DNA of 64,000 nt from Ascidia mentula (taxonomy: Eukaryota; Chordata; Ascidiacea; Phlebobranchia; Ascidiidae), in the NCBI GenBank assembly GCA_947561715.1, contig OX387197.1, forward strand, positions 20,658,266 to 20,722,265. The letters are read 5' to 3'. Position 1 is the first letter of the stretch. Every line of letters starts with the position of its first letter. The notes beneath the pieces are model-generated. The model did not search any database, was not told where the DNA came from, and saw nothing but the letters and a program-made list of their open reading frames with translations. Shown piece by piece: positions 12,101-27,100 of the stretch. Made by a program: the position numbers and the translations under genes.

Positions 12101-15100
12101 ACTCCACAGGTTAGAACCTTTTTTGCTGTGATGGCGGCATCCATTTTTTTGGGACCTTATTGTTAACTGTAACTGTTGTAGGTTCAAATGCAAACTTGTG
12201 TTTTTAGTAAGTCTAGTGATATCTTTATATGTGATAAATCAGGATGAAATTGATGAGGAGAATTCAAAGCTGCGTTCAAAAGGAAGATTTCCCCATTTGT
12301 TTTCATTATATTTGCCTGGTCAAAATGCAAATATATCAGCTAGTTCAAGCCATACTGCTGGAACATTTGAAGATAGTGAGTTTCCTATTGAAATCCTTGC
12401 AGTCCCTCCAACACCTATGGAGCACTTTGGTTACAGGCTGTTGGTTAAGTGTTTAAGTTTAGAGTGAGTATGTTTAATTATGTGAGTTTTGGTAAATGTA
12501 ATATTGGTCTTTTCATGAATTTTACAGATTGGAAATGGATGTGGAACCAATATTTGCTTCCATAGCTCTTTATGATACAAAACAGAAAAAGAAAATTTCA
12601 GAAAACTTTTACTTCGATTTAAACTCTGATTCTATGAAGAAGATGATGCGACAAGAGGTTAAGCCACATACCTATTAATCTTATTATAAACACTTTTCTT
12701 AATTTTAAGAATAGACACGAATAGATAGAAACTTACTTTTTTGCTTTAGGGTTCAGCATCAATTTCGACTCTTGCAAGGTCTGCCATCTTTTCACTAACT
12801 CATCCATCACATGATGTATTTATAGTAATCAAACTAGAGAAGGTGAGTGTTTTATACTACGTTGGCGATGCATTTACTTGAAAACATTTGTGCACATGGT
12901 TAGGTTTTGCAACAAGGTGATATTGGCGAGTGTGTGGAAGCCTACATGAAAGATGCCACAGAAAAGCAACGGGAGAAAGCTCGTCAGAATGCAAAGTAAA
13001 TAAACTATTATTGAAGAAAAGTACAGAAGAATCTGACTATGTTGGACTTACATTAAACTCTTTGGTTGAGGTGGTTCTGCGATCGTTTGGGACGGTACCG
13101 TATGCCGTTTGCATGGACGGCCATTCACCTCATGAACATAGTGAATAGCGCCACCAACCTTCGCCCTGTGGAGGAAACTACTTCTACTTCGAACGGCACC
13201 GGTAAGCGAAAGGCCGACTGTTCGTGAACAGGATGCATAACAATAGTGACATGACGCAGTTGCGCTGCTGTAAGCGGGTGTGTTAAATAGCGCACGCTGT
13301 TTTTTGGGTGACCATCCCGTCATACTTAATTTTTGTTGGTAATAGTGTGTTCTGTAACATACTCCTCCTTCAAAATAATTTGATAATGATTATAAGCAGT
13401 AATGCTTACCTCCAATTCTCAACATTACACCTTTTGCGCCAATACGATTTTTTCTGCTCAAAATGCTATTATATGTAGCTGACGAAGGCAGCCGACCTTC
13501 TACAATTGACAGTCAGTACCGCCGAAGCACGTTGACTCGCCAATGCAGTTTAAACGACATGGAACTGAATATGCTTTCATCATTTAAACCTGTTACCCTA
13601 ACTGTTTCAAGCTTTTTTAAACAGGTAGGAGGTGTTTGTTTTGCTGGTTTTTTCACTGTTTAGTCAACTTTAGTGTATATTCTTTCTTTCGGAAATCCAA
13701 GCTTTAAAAGTAGTTTTGGGCGTGCTGCAATTAAAACCAAACCAACCAAGGATATTATTTCCTGATCATTTTTTATCATATTGTTAGTATTACATGGGTG
13801 AGTTGGAGTTAGCGATAAAATGTAATTAATTATAATTTCAAGAATCAAAACTTTTTTTATACGTGCATCAAAACATATGAATATGCTTCAGTCCTAGTCA
13901 AAGAATGAATTTTGCAAAAAGTTTCAATGGGCGCCAAAAAATTGCGCGCGTCGGTTAAAACATAAACAAATATAAATTAGAACTAAATTGTTGCTGTGAT
14001 ATGTTAGTGCAGTGCTTGCCGACCTTTTCCGGTTTTGTCGTGACGTTTTCTTCATTCTCAAAAAATACGACGGTATAACAGCATGTATAGCCCATTTTAA
14101 TTTTAGATACACTGAAAAAAAAACATAATTTGTTTAGGTGGCCAAAGACTGCGTTATACAAACGCCAGAAATATTACGTTAAATAAAGTCTGGTGCGTCG
14201 TCAGTGTTTTCCATATACAACCCCTACATCAGGTTTTGGACTTCAACTCCAGGCCTTGTTAATCGTACTCTACAAAACCGTTTGATTGCATACAATTCAC
14301 AATGTTGGCTGTATTGCTTCTACAAGTCGATTCAAATTTGATCAGTATGCTAAAAGCTAAGAAACTAATGTGTATTATGTAATACAAATAATTGGGTTCG
14401 TGGCTGATAAAGTAAAGATTTAAATGAAAAACGTTTCATCTCCCAAAGGAGGGTGAGCGATTAAAGGACGAAGACTTGTACAAGTTTCTGATGGACTTGA
14501 AGCGACCCAGCAATATCCTCAAACGACTAAAATGTATTCCGGGGAAAATGAAAATTGACGTTTCTCCCGCCCCAGTCAACTTTCCCTACTGCATAACTCC
14601 TGACCTCCACAGGGTAAATAAAAATGTTGTTTTGTAATTCATTATATTTGGTTAAAATTGTTCTTATCTTTGCATTGTATGACATAAGCGTTCAGACTTG
14701 ATAGACTTAATTCAAGTGTGTTTCCCAGTTAATTTTGATTTCAGGTTTTGTGTACAACTAGGTGATTAGTTACATGCAACTGTTTCATAAGTACAAGTAC
14801 GGTGTATGTTATATGAGGATTTTCACATCAAAAGTTTTAAGTTACTTTTGTTTAAAGGTGAAGCCATATCCGGACCAGCGAGGTCGACCCACCCGCGAAA
14901 TTCAGGAGTTTCCGTCGAGGGAAGTAACTTTGCCAAACACCACATATCGCAACTTGCTTTACGTTTACCCACATACTGTTAACTTTACCAACAGGTCAGA
15001 GCTTGTTATATGTGTATAAAGTTCTGTAGTACAGGAGAGGCTTAATCCACTAGCATGATTTTGAACATCGATTAAAAATCCCCCTTTTTGCTGCGATTTC

Positions 15101-18100
15101 AACAACTGGGAATTTGGTGCTGCAAAATTAAAGTATTTAACACAAAAAATCAGACTCAAAGCATTGAACAAATAAACTATTTCTTTCTTGCAAATGTGTC
15201 CCAAAGTTGTAAGCAGCATACAGAGTTTTCTAGTCCAAATTGGTCGAGAGCCACTTATACATTGACACGCTTCTCGGAATTTTAACGCTGGCATGGCTTA
15301 CTTCAATTCTCATTAAAGCGTATATTTTCAATGACGCATTGTTTTCTCACAAAGGCCCAACCACGCACGCAACATTGCTGTTAAAGTGGAATTGTTAGAG
15401 TCGGAAGATCCAACCAGTGTTCTATCTGCTGTGTACGGGAAGTCGAACGCCTCCGAATTCTCAACCGAGGCTTACACGGCCATCACCTATCACAGCAAGT
15501 ACGGCGATATGCTTTATGTGCACTGAGGTTGCAAATACCTAAGTTGTTTCAGTTTGGTGTATATAACTGAATGTGTGTTATATTGTTAGACAAACAGAGT
15601 ATATGTAGGACCTCGCTTGCATTTTTTGATATATTGCGTTAAAATTCAAACCTTAATTTTTTGCCCATAGAAACCCGGACTTTTACGAGGAAGTTAAAAT
15701 CCAACTTCCTACCCGTCTGACGAGTCGCCATCACCTTTTCTTCTCGTTCTATCACATCAGTTGCCAACGAAAACAAGATCTTAATCCCATTGAAGCGCAC
15801 GTGGGATACACGGTATGGAAGTATATAGTTAGCATGTATAAAATCGCTTTTCCTTGTTCACGCCCCAAAGAATTCCTGGCTTTTGTGGTAAGCTGCTTCT
15901 TATCGGCACCGCAAATTTTTAAACCCGAATTAAAATAAAACAAAAAAAGGTTGTGCTACTTTTGCTGCCAGGCATACAACAATTTAAACCGGACTGCTCT
16001 TGTGGCATAAATTTACGTACTTTATTTTTCTGATGAAGTCTTGCTGTATGGCAGACGAAACGTCGGAAAATAGCACGTTAATTTATGCCAGAAGAGCAGT
16101 CCTGTTTAAATTGCAAATTTAATTATTTAAAGCAGTTTGAATATCAAGCCTCTGTCTTGATGTAAGGTGTGACGTTAATAACGCCACCACATGTATATTC
16201 CTATAAAAGTAAAATTACGATTCAAATGTGGCAGAGTGATGGGTCGGGTCCGAATCCAGCCCATTTTTTTCAAACCTAAGCCCGGCTCGTAAAAAAATAG
16301 TTACTCCTGTACGATTTTTATTTAAATTTCATATTGGAAAAAATGTCGATGACCCTGTGATTGATGTTGAATTTTGTTGTGCACTCTGATGCAGACGCAC
16401 AGTTTTAGTGATTTATAAATGTAATTTGGTTTCATAGTGGTTGCCATTGTTGCAAGGAGGTCGACTTCGAACCGGAGAGATCAGTTTGCCTGTTTCCGCC
16501 GAAAAATTGCCTCCACATTATTCGATGCATTCCCCTGAATCACAAGTACCTGGTGTGAAATGGATCGATGGACATAAGGCTATATTTAGGTGCTGAATGC
16601 ATTTTTATCGTTGAATTATTGTGCGGTTTCTTCACTATACTAATATGTTTTTGTGTTTCAGTTTTACACTGCAGACAGTGACAACGGTACACATGCTTGA
16701 CAGGTTTCTCGAGAACTTTTTTGGTCTGTGTGATCTTATCGAAAATCCTCCTTCGAGCGGGTGATTGTCACATTTTTAGTTTGATATTTTTACGGCATAA
16801 AATTACGAAAATACCAAGGTAACCTATATTTTTTACAGATTGCATAATGCCAAACTTGCTGACGGAAGTAGAATTGACGACATTGAGCTTGAGCTACGGA
16901 AAGCGATACACTCACTCGCTAAAGACTCGCGAATTCAGGCTCTTGTCAATTTCCTTCACGTTGTTCTAGACAGGCTTGTTTTTATGCTTGTTAAACCTCC
17001 AGTTATATCCGGCCAATCTGGTTAGTAAAACTGTTATATATTAGTCAAATCGGTATTAAAATAGTTCTTAAGTGCTTCCACCAAAGCGTTGTTTATATTT
17101 AACATTCACTTACCATAGTTAGGTCTACCATAAAGGGACCAGACTTTTTTGGTAAATTAGTGGATTTGTAATTTTTGGCTCACACGTATAGCATCTTTTG
17201 ATGTGTCATCAAAATGCAATTTTTTTGCAGTGAACATGGGACAAAACTGCTTTGAGGCTCTCGCTTTTATCTCGACACGACTTCACAAGTCCAATGAATT
17301 CGCCACAGATTCACACCAGCACAACATCCTTCTCAGCACCTACTCCAGACACGTGTTTACTGTTCCTTCGTTTGAAGCAGGTTCTGGCGAAGAAGTGGAA
17401 ATGGACAAATCGGCCAAGGGATCCCATTTTGCCACTATGACTAGACAAGACAAGCGCAGTCGGCCAAGTGTGAGCAAATCAACATTCCACATCAGTAGCA
17501 GCAACCCTGATCTGAGTGCAGTTTCAACGCAAGACGACGCGTTTGAAGATGCTCATAATGGTTGGCGATGAGTTCACCTTATATAAGTTGTGTTGATAAA
17601 GAACGTTAGATAAATCTACTTGATTATTTTGTGAAACCTTACTGTTGTTTATGACATTACATTGTGTGATGTACAATTTGTACACATTGTAAACTCGAGC
17701 CTTCCGGTGATTTGCTTCAAACTTTTCACAGAAAAAGGCAAGAGTAGTTTTTGCGAGAAATGACAAAATAAACTAAAACATTATAAAACAGAAGATATCT
17801 TGATGAGTTGTAAAACATCCACAGATAACGATCGCAATTTCGTTCGAATGTCGATGACCAGATCATCACTGATGGAGCAAACTGCCCGACACCAGATGGA
17901 CACCGGTGTTCGATCCGTGTCACACAAAATCTTCCACGAGGAAATTGCATTACTTTTTGTTGTGTCGTCGGGAAATGTGAAGGTCAGTGTGACCTCAAAT
18001 CTTTTCACATTATATTTCTGTCACTACATTAGTTAGAAAACTTTTTGTTTTATATGTCAGTCGTATTTAAACAGAAGTTATGCAATTTGTGATGTTTTGC

Positions 18101-21100
18101 ATCGAAACAGGAAGCTGCGATGCAGAACGCGTGGTTTTTCTTCGAGTTGATGACGAAGAGCATGACGCAATACCTCCACGAAACCGGCATGATCGTCGCA
18201 TCACGACTTCATAGGTTCCGGGCTCGTTTCCTTGACGACCTGAACCGCCTAGTGAAGTCTGTGACGCAAGAAATTTGCAACAAATACTCCAGGGTGAGAT
18301 TTTAAATTTATGTTTTATGTAAGGAAGTGCGTATTGTGAACCATCTTTTTGAGTTTTGCTTTTTTCATTATTTTAATCTGGTGTGTTTGCAGGATTACGA
18401 TTTTGCCGAGAGGCTCAACTGCAGCCTGGCTTTTCTTATCAAGGACTTGCTCTCAATAGTAGACCGCGGCGTTGTGATGCAACTTCTTCATGTTTACTGT
18501 AGTCTGGTAAGTCACTTTATTTGTATCTCTGGATTTACTGTTGCACCACTCCAACACAGCGGATAATTGTTGGATTGTAATGTAGTGGTTCACAACCGAC
18601 GGACAAAAATTTTTACACATTATCCTATGAATAAGTATAAAGGTGACAATTAATTACTTATTCCTGCCATAAAGTAATTCTTAGATGGTTCGTGTCAGCT
18701 GTGTAGGTTTCGGAAGTGGTACGCCACATAGTTCAGGTTGGGAACCACTGCAGTAATGAAACCGAACTTGGCATGGCTCTTTGAATATTTGTCCTAAAGG
18801 ATAGATGGTTTTACTAATCCTAATTCCGCCACATTTATTTACCGATAGTTTGATGGCGAAGCCTGTAGCAAATCCTGATATTTTTTTACAGTTCAATGAC
18901 AAGCTGGCATCCCACCTTATGACGACACACGCGTCACTTCTTCAGCTCCGCGTCTCACTCTTGCGGGTAGTTTGCAGCCACGAGCATTACGTGACCTTGA
19001 ATTTACCCTTCTGTCCCCCAGTCAGCCCCTCATCTCCATCTCCTAGTATCACCTCCACTGCGTCTTCGTAAGATTTGACTCTTTTTTTGCACTATAATCA
19101 AGCTTACCATCGGATTGGAACGAAAATTCAAGCACGCTGCTTTTTTATGCCGAAATTCTATTTAATCATTTCAATAAACACTTTTCTTGCAAACGCATGA
19201 AAGGCAAGAACGCCCCACTACGCAGGTCCGTACTTGGCGATCACAGCTATCGTATCGAGATCACAAGGTTTACTTGCTTTCCGATCCATCCGATAGGCTG
19301 CAATGCGTTGGCTGCGAAGCCAGTCAGCCGTGTTTTCTCAGAAATAGCACATTTCTATTTTTTGGGGACAATGTTTGTGAAAAAAGCAATGTTAGAATAA
19401 GCACTGCACATAGCAATCCTGGCTATAATTCAAACTCTTGGACATAATTTACGTTATGTCGGCGCTTGCGTAGCGTTTTTGTTTTCCGGTGCGAACACAA
19501 CTAATGTAAACGTTTCTATAAGTTTTTACCTAACAAAAAAGTTTTACCGGTAATGTGCTGCGTCTTCATTGAAAAACGTGCTTATTTTTTGATCCAGGTT
19601 GATGGTATAAACATTTTTTCCCGTTTATTACCATAATGTCCTTCTAGGTATATATCAAGTGGATTGGCGAAGTTGTCGACACGATACGATTTAACCGAGC
19701 GGTTTACCAGACAACATTTTCTCACTGGATTGCTTCTATCCGACATTAAGTAAAACTTCTTTAATAAAATAGACAAACTGCACACACTGATACAATTTCA
19801 TTAATTTAGGTTGTCGTTTGACTTAGCTGAGCAAGGTAACACTGCGCCACTGAGTAAGGTTCAATTGTATGCGGTCACGTCACTTCGAAACCTCATGGCC
19901 AGTCACGACGCCGATCCGAGAATCAACAAGTTCCCGGAGGTATGTTTACGTAAAATATGCGTTTTGGTGGGTTGCCCTGTGCTAAGTCCTATGTTGTTGT
20001 AGTATTAATTTATTTAGCACACTGTTTAAATGCCTAATCAAAGAAAATACTAGTTATAGTTTTTTTCCACATTTGTCTTCAGTGCAAATGGTATTACTCA
20101 CCTAATGCATACGTGCCAAGGTAAAACCTATAGTAGACTGAGGCAAGATGGATCCCCCAACCCAAAAAAAGTTTTTCTTTACTTTTGAGCCCAAAATTCC
20201 GAATATGTTTGGGACAGGGTCTCTGCTTTGTTTTACCAAAAATTCAATCAGTTTTGTGCATTGGTTAGAATAATTTTGCCGTATTTTCAACCGTACATAC
20301 ATATGGTAGTAACCACATTGTTAATACTCTGAACAACATTAACAATCTTACAAAACAATTGTAAACAAACTAAAAAAATCTGAAATTGAATTGATGCAGC
20401 TGTAGTAATGCATTTACAAACAAATAAAGCTGTTCTTTATGCATAAAGTCCTTATGAGACCATCTTTTGTAAAACTTTGACATTTGAACCCAGTTTTCCC
20501 TACATTCATCATCATAAAAAAATGCCCACGAATTGCTGGAATCTGTAAAAGCCTTGTTTTGTTTTTGATTTTCTTAGCTGTTTTTCAACCTTTATTTTTC
20601 TTCAAGCTAACATTTAATGGCAGTTTGCTAGCCTCGATTGTATTCTTCCGCTCTTGGTTGCATTTAAGACACCAATGAACCTTTTTTTTTAATAAATGGC
20701 ATTTTTATTTTGAAAACTGAAATTAAGGCTTAGTAAGTTTTGATGTGGAAATAGAACATTTGCTATCGACTAGAAATAAATTGGGATAAATTTGGTGGGT
20801 ATCCTTCACTAATCATTAAACTACTCTTCACACGAAAGTAAACTCGCAAATTAGGGGATCATCTTACCTGAACAGCATGGCGTAAAAGCAACTGGCTAGG
20901 ATTAAAAAAAATCGCCAGTCACATAATTTTAAGTTTACTACAATCTCTGACATAATGTTCTTAAAATAAACCTCCTTGGAGTTTTGTGCAGTTACCTAAA
21001 ATATTCAATAATGTTAAGAATTGTTTTTTGCAAAATTTTATGTTATTGGTTTTTCAGTTTGTAAACATTAAAACAACATATCGGTAACTACACTTCATGA

Positions 21101-24100
21101 AAACGAATGTAAACAATATTTGCAGAATTTCATGGTTAAGGTGTTTTTTTTTTATTAAATAAAGAACATAATGCGTCAAGGAACCATCTTACCTGATTGT
21201 CTACCCTTTGTTGTAAATGTAATGATGAAAACTAGTACATTTGTGTGGGTAATTTTTTAATAAAATATTTAATAAAATAAAATAACAATTATTGCAACTG
21301 TACAAAAGGTAAAGAAAACTGTTGCTGCCCTCTATCTCCCTCTACTGTCGATAGCGATGAAAGCTTTGCCATTTGCTCACACATTTAATGAGCAAGAGAA
21401 ACAAGCAGTAGGCGATGATGGAATGGTAAGCTCTTCTGTTGCCTCTGCGATTGCAAGCCCTTCGCCACAACTTTCACGATCGAACACATCAGCTAACATC
21501 AGCACTGCTGTAAGTTGTTTGGACTTTTGTTTTGTTTTGTTATCGATCGTAAAGTGCGATTTCATTCAAGTTATCTCTTTTTTTTCTTTACAGCAAATGA
21601 GCACAGAAGGCACACGAAACCTACTTGTATGCTTTCTTTGGCTTCTCAAAAATACAGATGAAACTACTTTAAAGACGTGGTGGGTGGGGCTACCCCCTAC
21701 CAACTTGATCGCCATTCTTGATCTTCTCTACATTTCAGTATCATGCTTTGAGAATAAGGTGTGTGTAGGCGATGTATTGCAAATATACGGCCAATTGAAC
21801 ATATAGTTAAACTGCATACTAGTTAAAAAAAGTTCGGTTTCATGATGATGTCCAAGGTCTTTCTCAGGTGGGAGTTGCTTTTGGGAGGGGAGAGGGATCA
21901 AGAAATTCTGTCAAGAATACTGGAAGCAGGAAAAAAGATAACAAGAGTCGGTTGCAGGAGGCCATCCTCGGAGGATCTTCTGCTCGACAAGAACTCCTTG
22001 CACGAAGACGAGGAGCATCTGGAGGTTCGTGTGCGATTGACCGTGGCAGTCATTTGTTCTACCCACGCACGCGGTTAACAATGGGCGAGATAAGCCTGAG
22101 GACCGGGGATGGGCGCGCGCAACTGAAATGCTCTCCGGTATTGCGCATGGCATCTCGCACACGACCGCGGATGGGCGTGAGGCGGGCGAAAACGTTTCCC
22201 AGGGTCATGTGCATTTCGCGCGGCATAGGTGTGGATCCCAGCGTTCGGCCGCGCGGATTCGCGTACTCGTTGTTTGAAACAAGGGGCGCGCGTTTTCCTT
22301 CCACGGCCATTTAGTGGCCCTGTACATTCGCTCGGCTTTCGTCCATGCCTCGCATTTTGACATATATAGACGATGTTGGGAAGAAGACCTGCGCGCACTG
22401 CGAATGCGTGGCGGGCCTACACCAACACGCCATCAGCACACGACAGCCAGTAGACAAATTGAAAATATTTCGGACTTGGTCATTTTTAGGCTCTTGCCCA
22501 TTGTTAATTTCGCGCGGGTCGAAAAAGTGACGAATTCCAAAATTTTTGTAAGTGCTGAGCGGGCATTTTGCCTTAATGCGATGATGCTGCTATCCTCTCA
22601 CGTGCATTCCCAGTGCGCGCGGGCATTGTTTTGAACATCGAGTATGCGAAAACGCGCGGCCGGCCAGCGAGGCCTGGACATGGGCAGAACAAATGTACAG
22701 AGGGCCAATCAAAAGGTGTAGGCAAAAAATTGACTAAAGTCCGAAATTTTATCAAAGTACCAAACGGTGGTTGTGTGTGATGGCATGTTGCTGCAGGCCC
22801 CCCAGGCACATTTGCAGTGCGCGCGGGCATTGTTTTAAACATCAAGTATGCAAACACGCGCGGCCGGCCAGCGAGGCCTGGACATGGGCAGAACAAAGGT
22901 ACAGAGGGCCAATCAAAAGGTGTAGGCAAAAAATTGACTAAAGTCCGAAATTTTATCAAAGTACCAAACGGTGGTTGTGTGGTGATGGCATGTTGCTGCA
23001 GGCCCCCCAGGCACATTTGCAGTGCGCGCGGGCATTGTTTTAAACATCGAGTATGCGAAAACGCGCGGCCGGGCAGCGAGGCCTGGACATGGGCAGAACA
23101 AATCTACACGGCCACTCAAATAGACGAGTCGAAAAAATGACAAGGTTCCGAAATTTTATCAAAGTGCCAAACGGTAGTTGTGTGGTGATGGCATGTTGCT
23201 GCAGGCCCCCCAGGCACATTTGCAGTGCGCGTGGGCATTGTTTTAAACATTAAGTATGCAAACACGCGCGGCCGGCCAGCGAGGCCTGGACATGGGCAGA
23301 ACAAAGGTACAGAGGGCCAATCAAAAGGTGTAGGCAAAAAATTGACTAAAGTCCGAAATTTTATCAAAGTACCAAACGGTGGTTGTGTGGTGATGGCATG
23401 TTGCTGCAGGCCCCCCAGGCACATTTGCAGTGCGCGCGGGCATTGTTTTAAACATCAAGTATGCAAACACGCGCGGCCGGCCAGCGAGGCCTGGACATGG
23501 GCAGAACAAAGGTACAGAGGGCCAATCAAAAGGTGTAGGCAAAAAATTGACTAAAGTCCGAAATTTTATCAAAGTACCAAACGGTGGTTGTGTGGTGATG
23601 GCATGTTGCTGCAGGCCCCCCAGGCACATTTGCAGTGCGCGCGGGCATTGTTTTAAACATCAAGTATGCAAACACGCGCGGCCGGCCAGCGAGGCCTGGA
23701 CATGGGCAGAACAAAGGTACAGAGGGCCAATCAAAAGGTGTAGGCAAAAAATTGACTAAAGTCCGAAATTTTATCAAAGTACCAAACGGTGGTTGTGTGA
23801 TGATGGCATGTTGCTGCAGGCCCCCCAGGCACATTTGCAGTGCGCGCGGGCATTGTTTTAAACATCGAGTATGCAAAAACGCGCGGCCGGCCAGCGAGGC
23901 CTGGACGTGGGCAGAACAAATCTACACGGCCACTCAAGAGGTCTAGGCAAAAAATTGACTAAAGTCCGAAATTTTATCAAAGTACCAAACGGTGGTTGTG
24001 TGGTGATAGCATGTTGCTGCAGGCCCCCCAGGCACATTTGCAGTGCGCGCGGGCATTGTTTTAAACATCGAGTATGCGAAAACGCGCGGCCGGGCAGCGA

Positions 24101-27100
24101 GGCCTGGACATGGGCAGAACAAATCTACACGGCCACTCAAATAGACGAGTCGAAAAAATGACAAGGTTCCGAAATTTTATCAAAGTGCCAAACGGTAGTT
24201 GTGTGGTGATGGCATGTTGCTGCAGGCCCCCCAGGCACATTTGCAGTGCGCGCGGGCATTGTTTTAAACATCGAGTATGCGAAAACGCGCGGCCGGGCAG
24301 CGAGGCCTGGACATGGGCAGAACAAAGGTACAGAGGGCCAATCAAAAGGTCTAGGCAAAAAATTGACTCAAGTCCGAAATTTTATCGAAGTACCAAACGG
24401 TGGTTGTGTGGTGATGGCATGTTGCTGCAGGCCTCCCACGCACATTTGTAGTGCGCGCGGGCGTTGTTTTAAACATCGAGTATGCAAAAACCCGCGGCCG
24501 GCCAGCGATACCTGGACGTGGGCAAGGCACATGTACACGGCCAATCAAATGGTCTAGGCGAAAAAATGACAAATGCCGAAATTTTTGAAAAGTGTCAAAC
24601 GGTCTTTATGTGGTGATGGCATGTTGCTGCAGACCTCCCACGCACATTTGCAGTGCTCGCGGGCGTTCTTTTAAACATCAAGTATTCGAAAACGTGCGGC
24701 CGGCCACCTAGGCCTGGACGTGGGCAGAGCAAAGGTACAGAGGGCCACTAAAAAGGTCTAGGCGAAAAATTGACTAAAGTCCGAAATTTTATCGAAGTGC
24801 CAAACGGTGTTTGTGTGGTGATGGCATGTCGCGCAGGCCTTGTTTAAAGTGTATGCGAAGACATTCGTGGGGCTTGTGCGGACTTTTTGGGAGGGAATTT
24901 TGTATGAGATAATTTCAAACAATAACAATTACGAACCACAGTAACAGAGCAGCCAAACAGATTGCACCACGCTTGTACGTTGTATGGTTATAACTATCAT
25001 ATATGATAATTATCAATCAGATAAAGCCGCTACACTCGGTCATCAAGCGACTTCCAAGGACGTCTTAAGGTGGAATAAGAACAGAACCGAATGGAAGCAA
25101 GTAAAGCACGATGAGAGGATGAAGCAGGGATTGGAAGATTCGCTTATAGGAAGAAATTTTGCAGCAGGTTTGAGTTACTTTGTTAGAAAAATTAATAAAT
25201 GTGACGATAACTTATTCAAAGTGTGAATACAAAAAAACTTCTTTTTTATCATTAGTACATTTTAACCACGCAGTTTTTGTAATATTGTAACATTGCAGAG
25301 GCATCCATGATAATATTGGACACATTGGAACTGATAGTGAATACGGCCACTGAACTAAACGACGGTACAAGCACCTCCCAAATCCTCTCGTGTGCCCTGC
25401 GAGTCCTTCTTCAACTATTTGCCAAGCGACAAAGTGTGTCTGTCCTTCAACATATTTTCGCCATACAGCGGTCAATTGTTGCAAAGGTACCCCTGAAGTA
25501 AAAATATATTAGCAATCAAAAACTTTTTGCTGGCTTATAGTATTTTAACGCACTTGTTAATTTTTTTGCAGTTTCCCGAATTAGTTTTCGAGGAAGAGAC
25601 GGAGCAATGTGCTGATCTGACCTTACGGCTCCTGGAAAAATGCAGCAGCGGCAACGCATGCGTTAGAATGCACGCCTCCGCCTCACTATACATGCTTATG
25701 AGGCACAACTTTTCTCTGGGCAGCGTACGTCTCAGTAGATTTTGTGTGAATGAAGCATGTCGGTTTATTGTAAGTTGTCTTGTAGACTTTCGCGCGTGTC
25801 AAGATGCAAGTAACCATGTCCATGTCCGAGCTTGTGGGTGTTTCGCATAACTTTGAAGAAGAGTTTTTACGCCGTTCTTTGAAGACGGTCCTTTCATATG
25901 CTGAAATCGACTCCGAATTGGAGGGTACTTCATTTCCTGAACAGGTAGTTTATCTTGTCATGTATTAAAGAGTGCAATCTAACGTTGTTACCTGATAAGG
26001 TACGCGACCTCGTCTTCAACCTTCACATGATCCTGTCGGATACAGTCAAGATGAAAGAGCACAAAGAGGACCCGGAGATGTTGATTGATCTCATGTACCG
26101 GATTGCCAAGGGATACCAGAACTCCCCAGACTTAAGATTAACCTGGCTACAAAACATGGCCAACCAACATTCCGAGGTTAATGCAAAAATACAGTTTCAT
26201 TGTGAATACGTGTACTTACCGTACAATGTTATGCGAACTTTACGTTATCGCTGCAAACACATGCTCACTGTTCATCGGACAATTTAACCTAGAGTGTAGA
26301 ATTTCTCGGAGGTAACCGGGTGTCTGAAAAACAAATCAATGATATTTTCCAACAGCGTAAGAACCAGGCCGAAGCCGGCATGTGCTTGCTTCACTGCGCA
26401 GCTCTAGTTGCCGAGTACCTTTCAATGATGGATGACAAGTCGTACTTGCCGGTCGGATGCGTAACTTTCGAGGTGATTGATGTCTTTTTCCTCTTGTTCC
26501 CTTCAGTTGGCGCCTGTTTTTTTATATCATGCGGTACTTTTGGTAACTTTCAACATTTGTGCCTATTTTGACAAATGTCAAAAATCAGAGTAGGATAATA
26601 ATATCTACGGTATTTGAAACTACTTCCTTAACAAATAAAATGTTCACTTTCGGTTTCCAGAAAATCAGCGGAAACATATTGGAGGAGAGCGCGGTATCCG
26701 ATGACGTACTAACTTCCCACGCAGACGAAGTTTGTTCGGAAAAATATTTCTCACAGAACGGACTCACGGCTATACTGGAACAGGCTGTGCAGATCTTTCA
26801 GCTGGTAAGCTTCGTTGCATTTTTTGTTCCATCAATTGTAACCCGAAAAATGTAAGTTGGGTTTGATCGAACTCTTCCAATGTTCGTTTCACAGGGAGGT
26901 TTACATGAGGTTGTCGACATGATTTACCAAATTCTCATTCCCATCTATGAAAATAACAAAGACTACAAAAAACTTGCTCAGATACATGGCAAGTTACAGG
27001 AATGCTTTACCAAGATCAGTAGCCAGGTGTGTATTTGGTAATCGTTTAACTGTAGCTGTAGGAATTTTGAGTTTACTTCAAAAGCCCTGCGGCTGCTGTG

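Noticed and set aside
22573-24557. Many 70-147 codon frames in the DOCK-intron satellite
   Set aside because: Same cause; the 205-bp unit shifts frame each copy. They lie within a spliced intron and encode only translated satellite.
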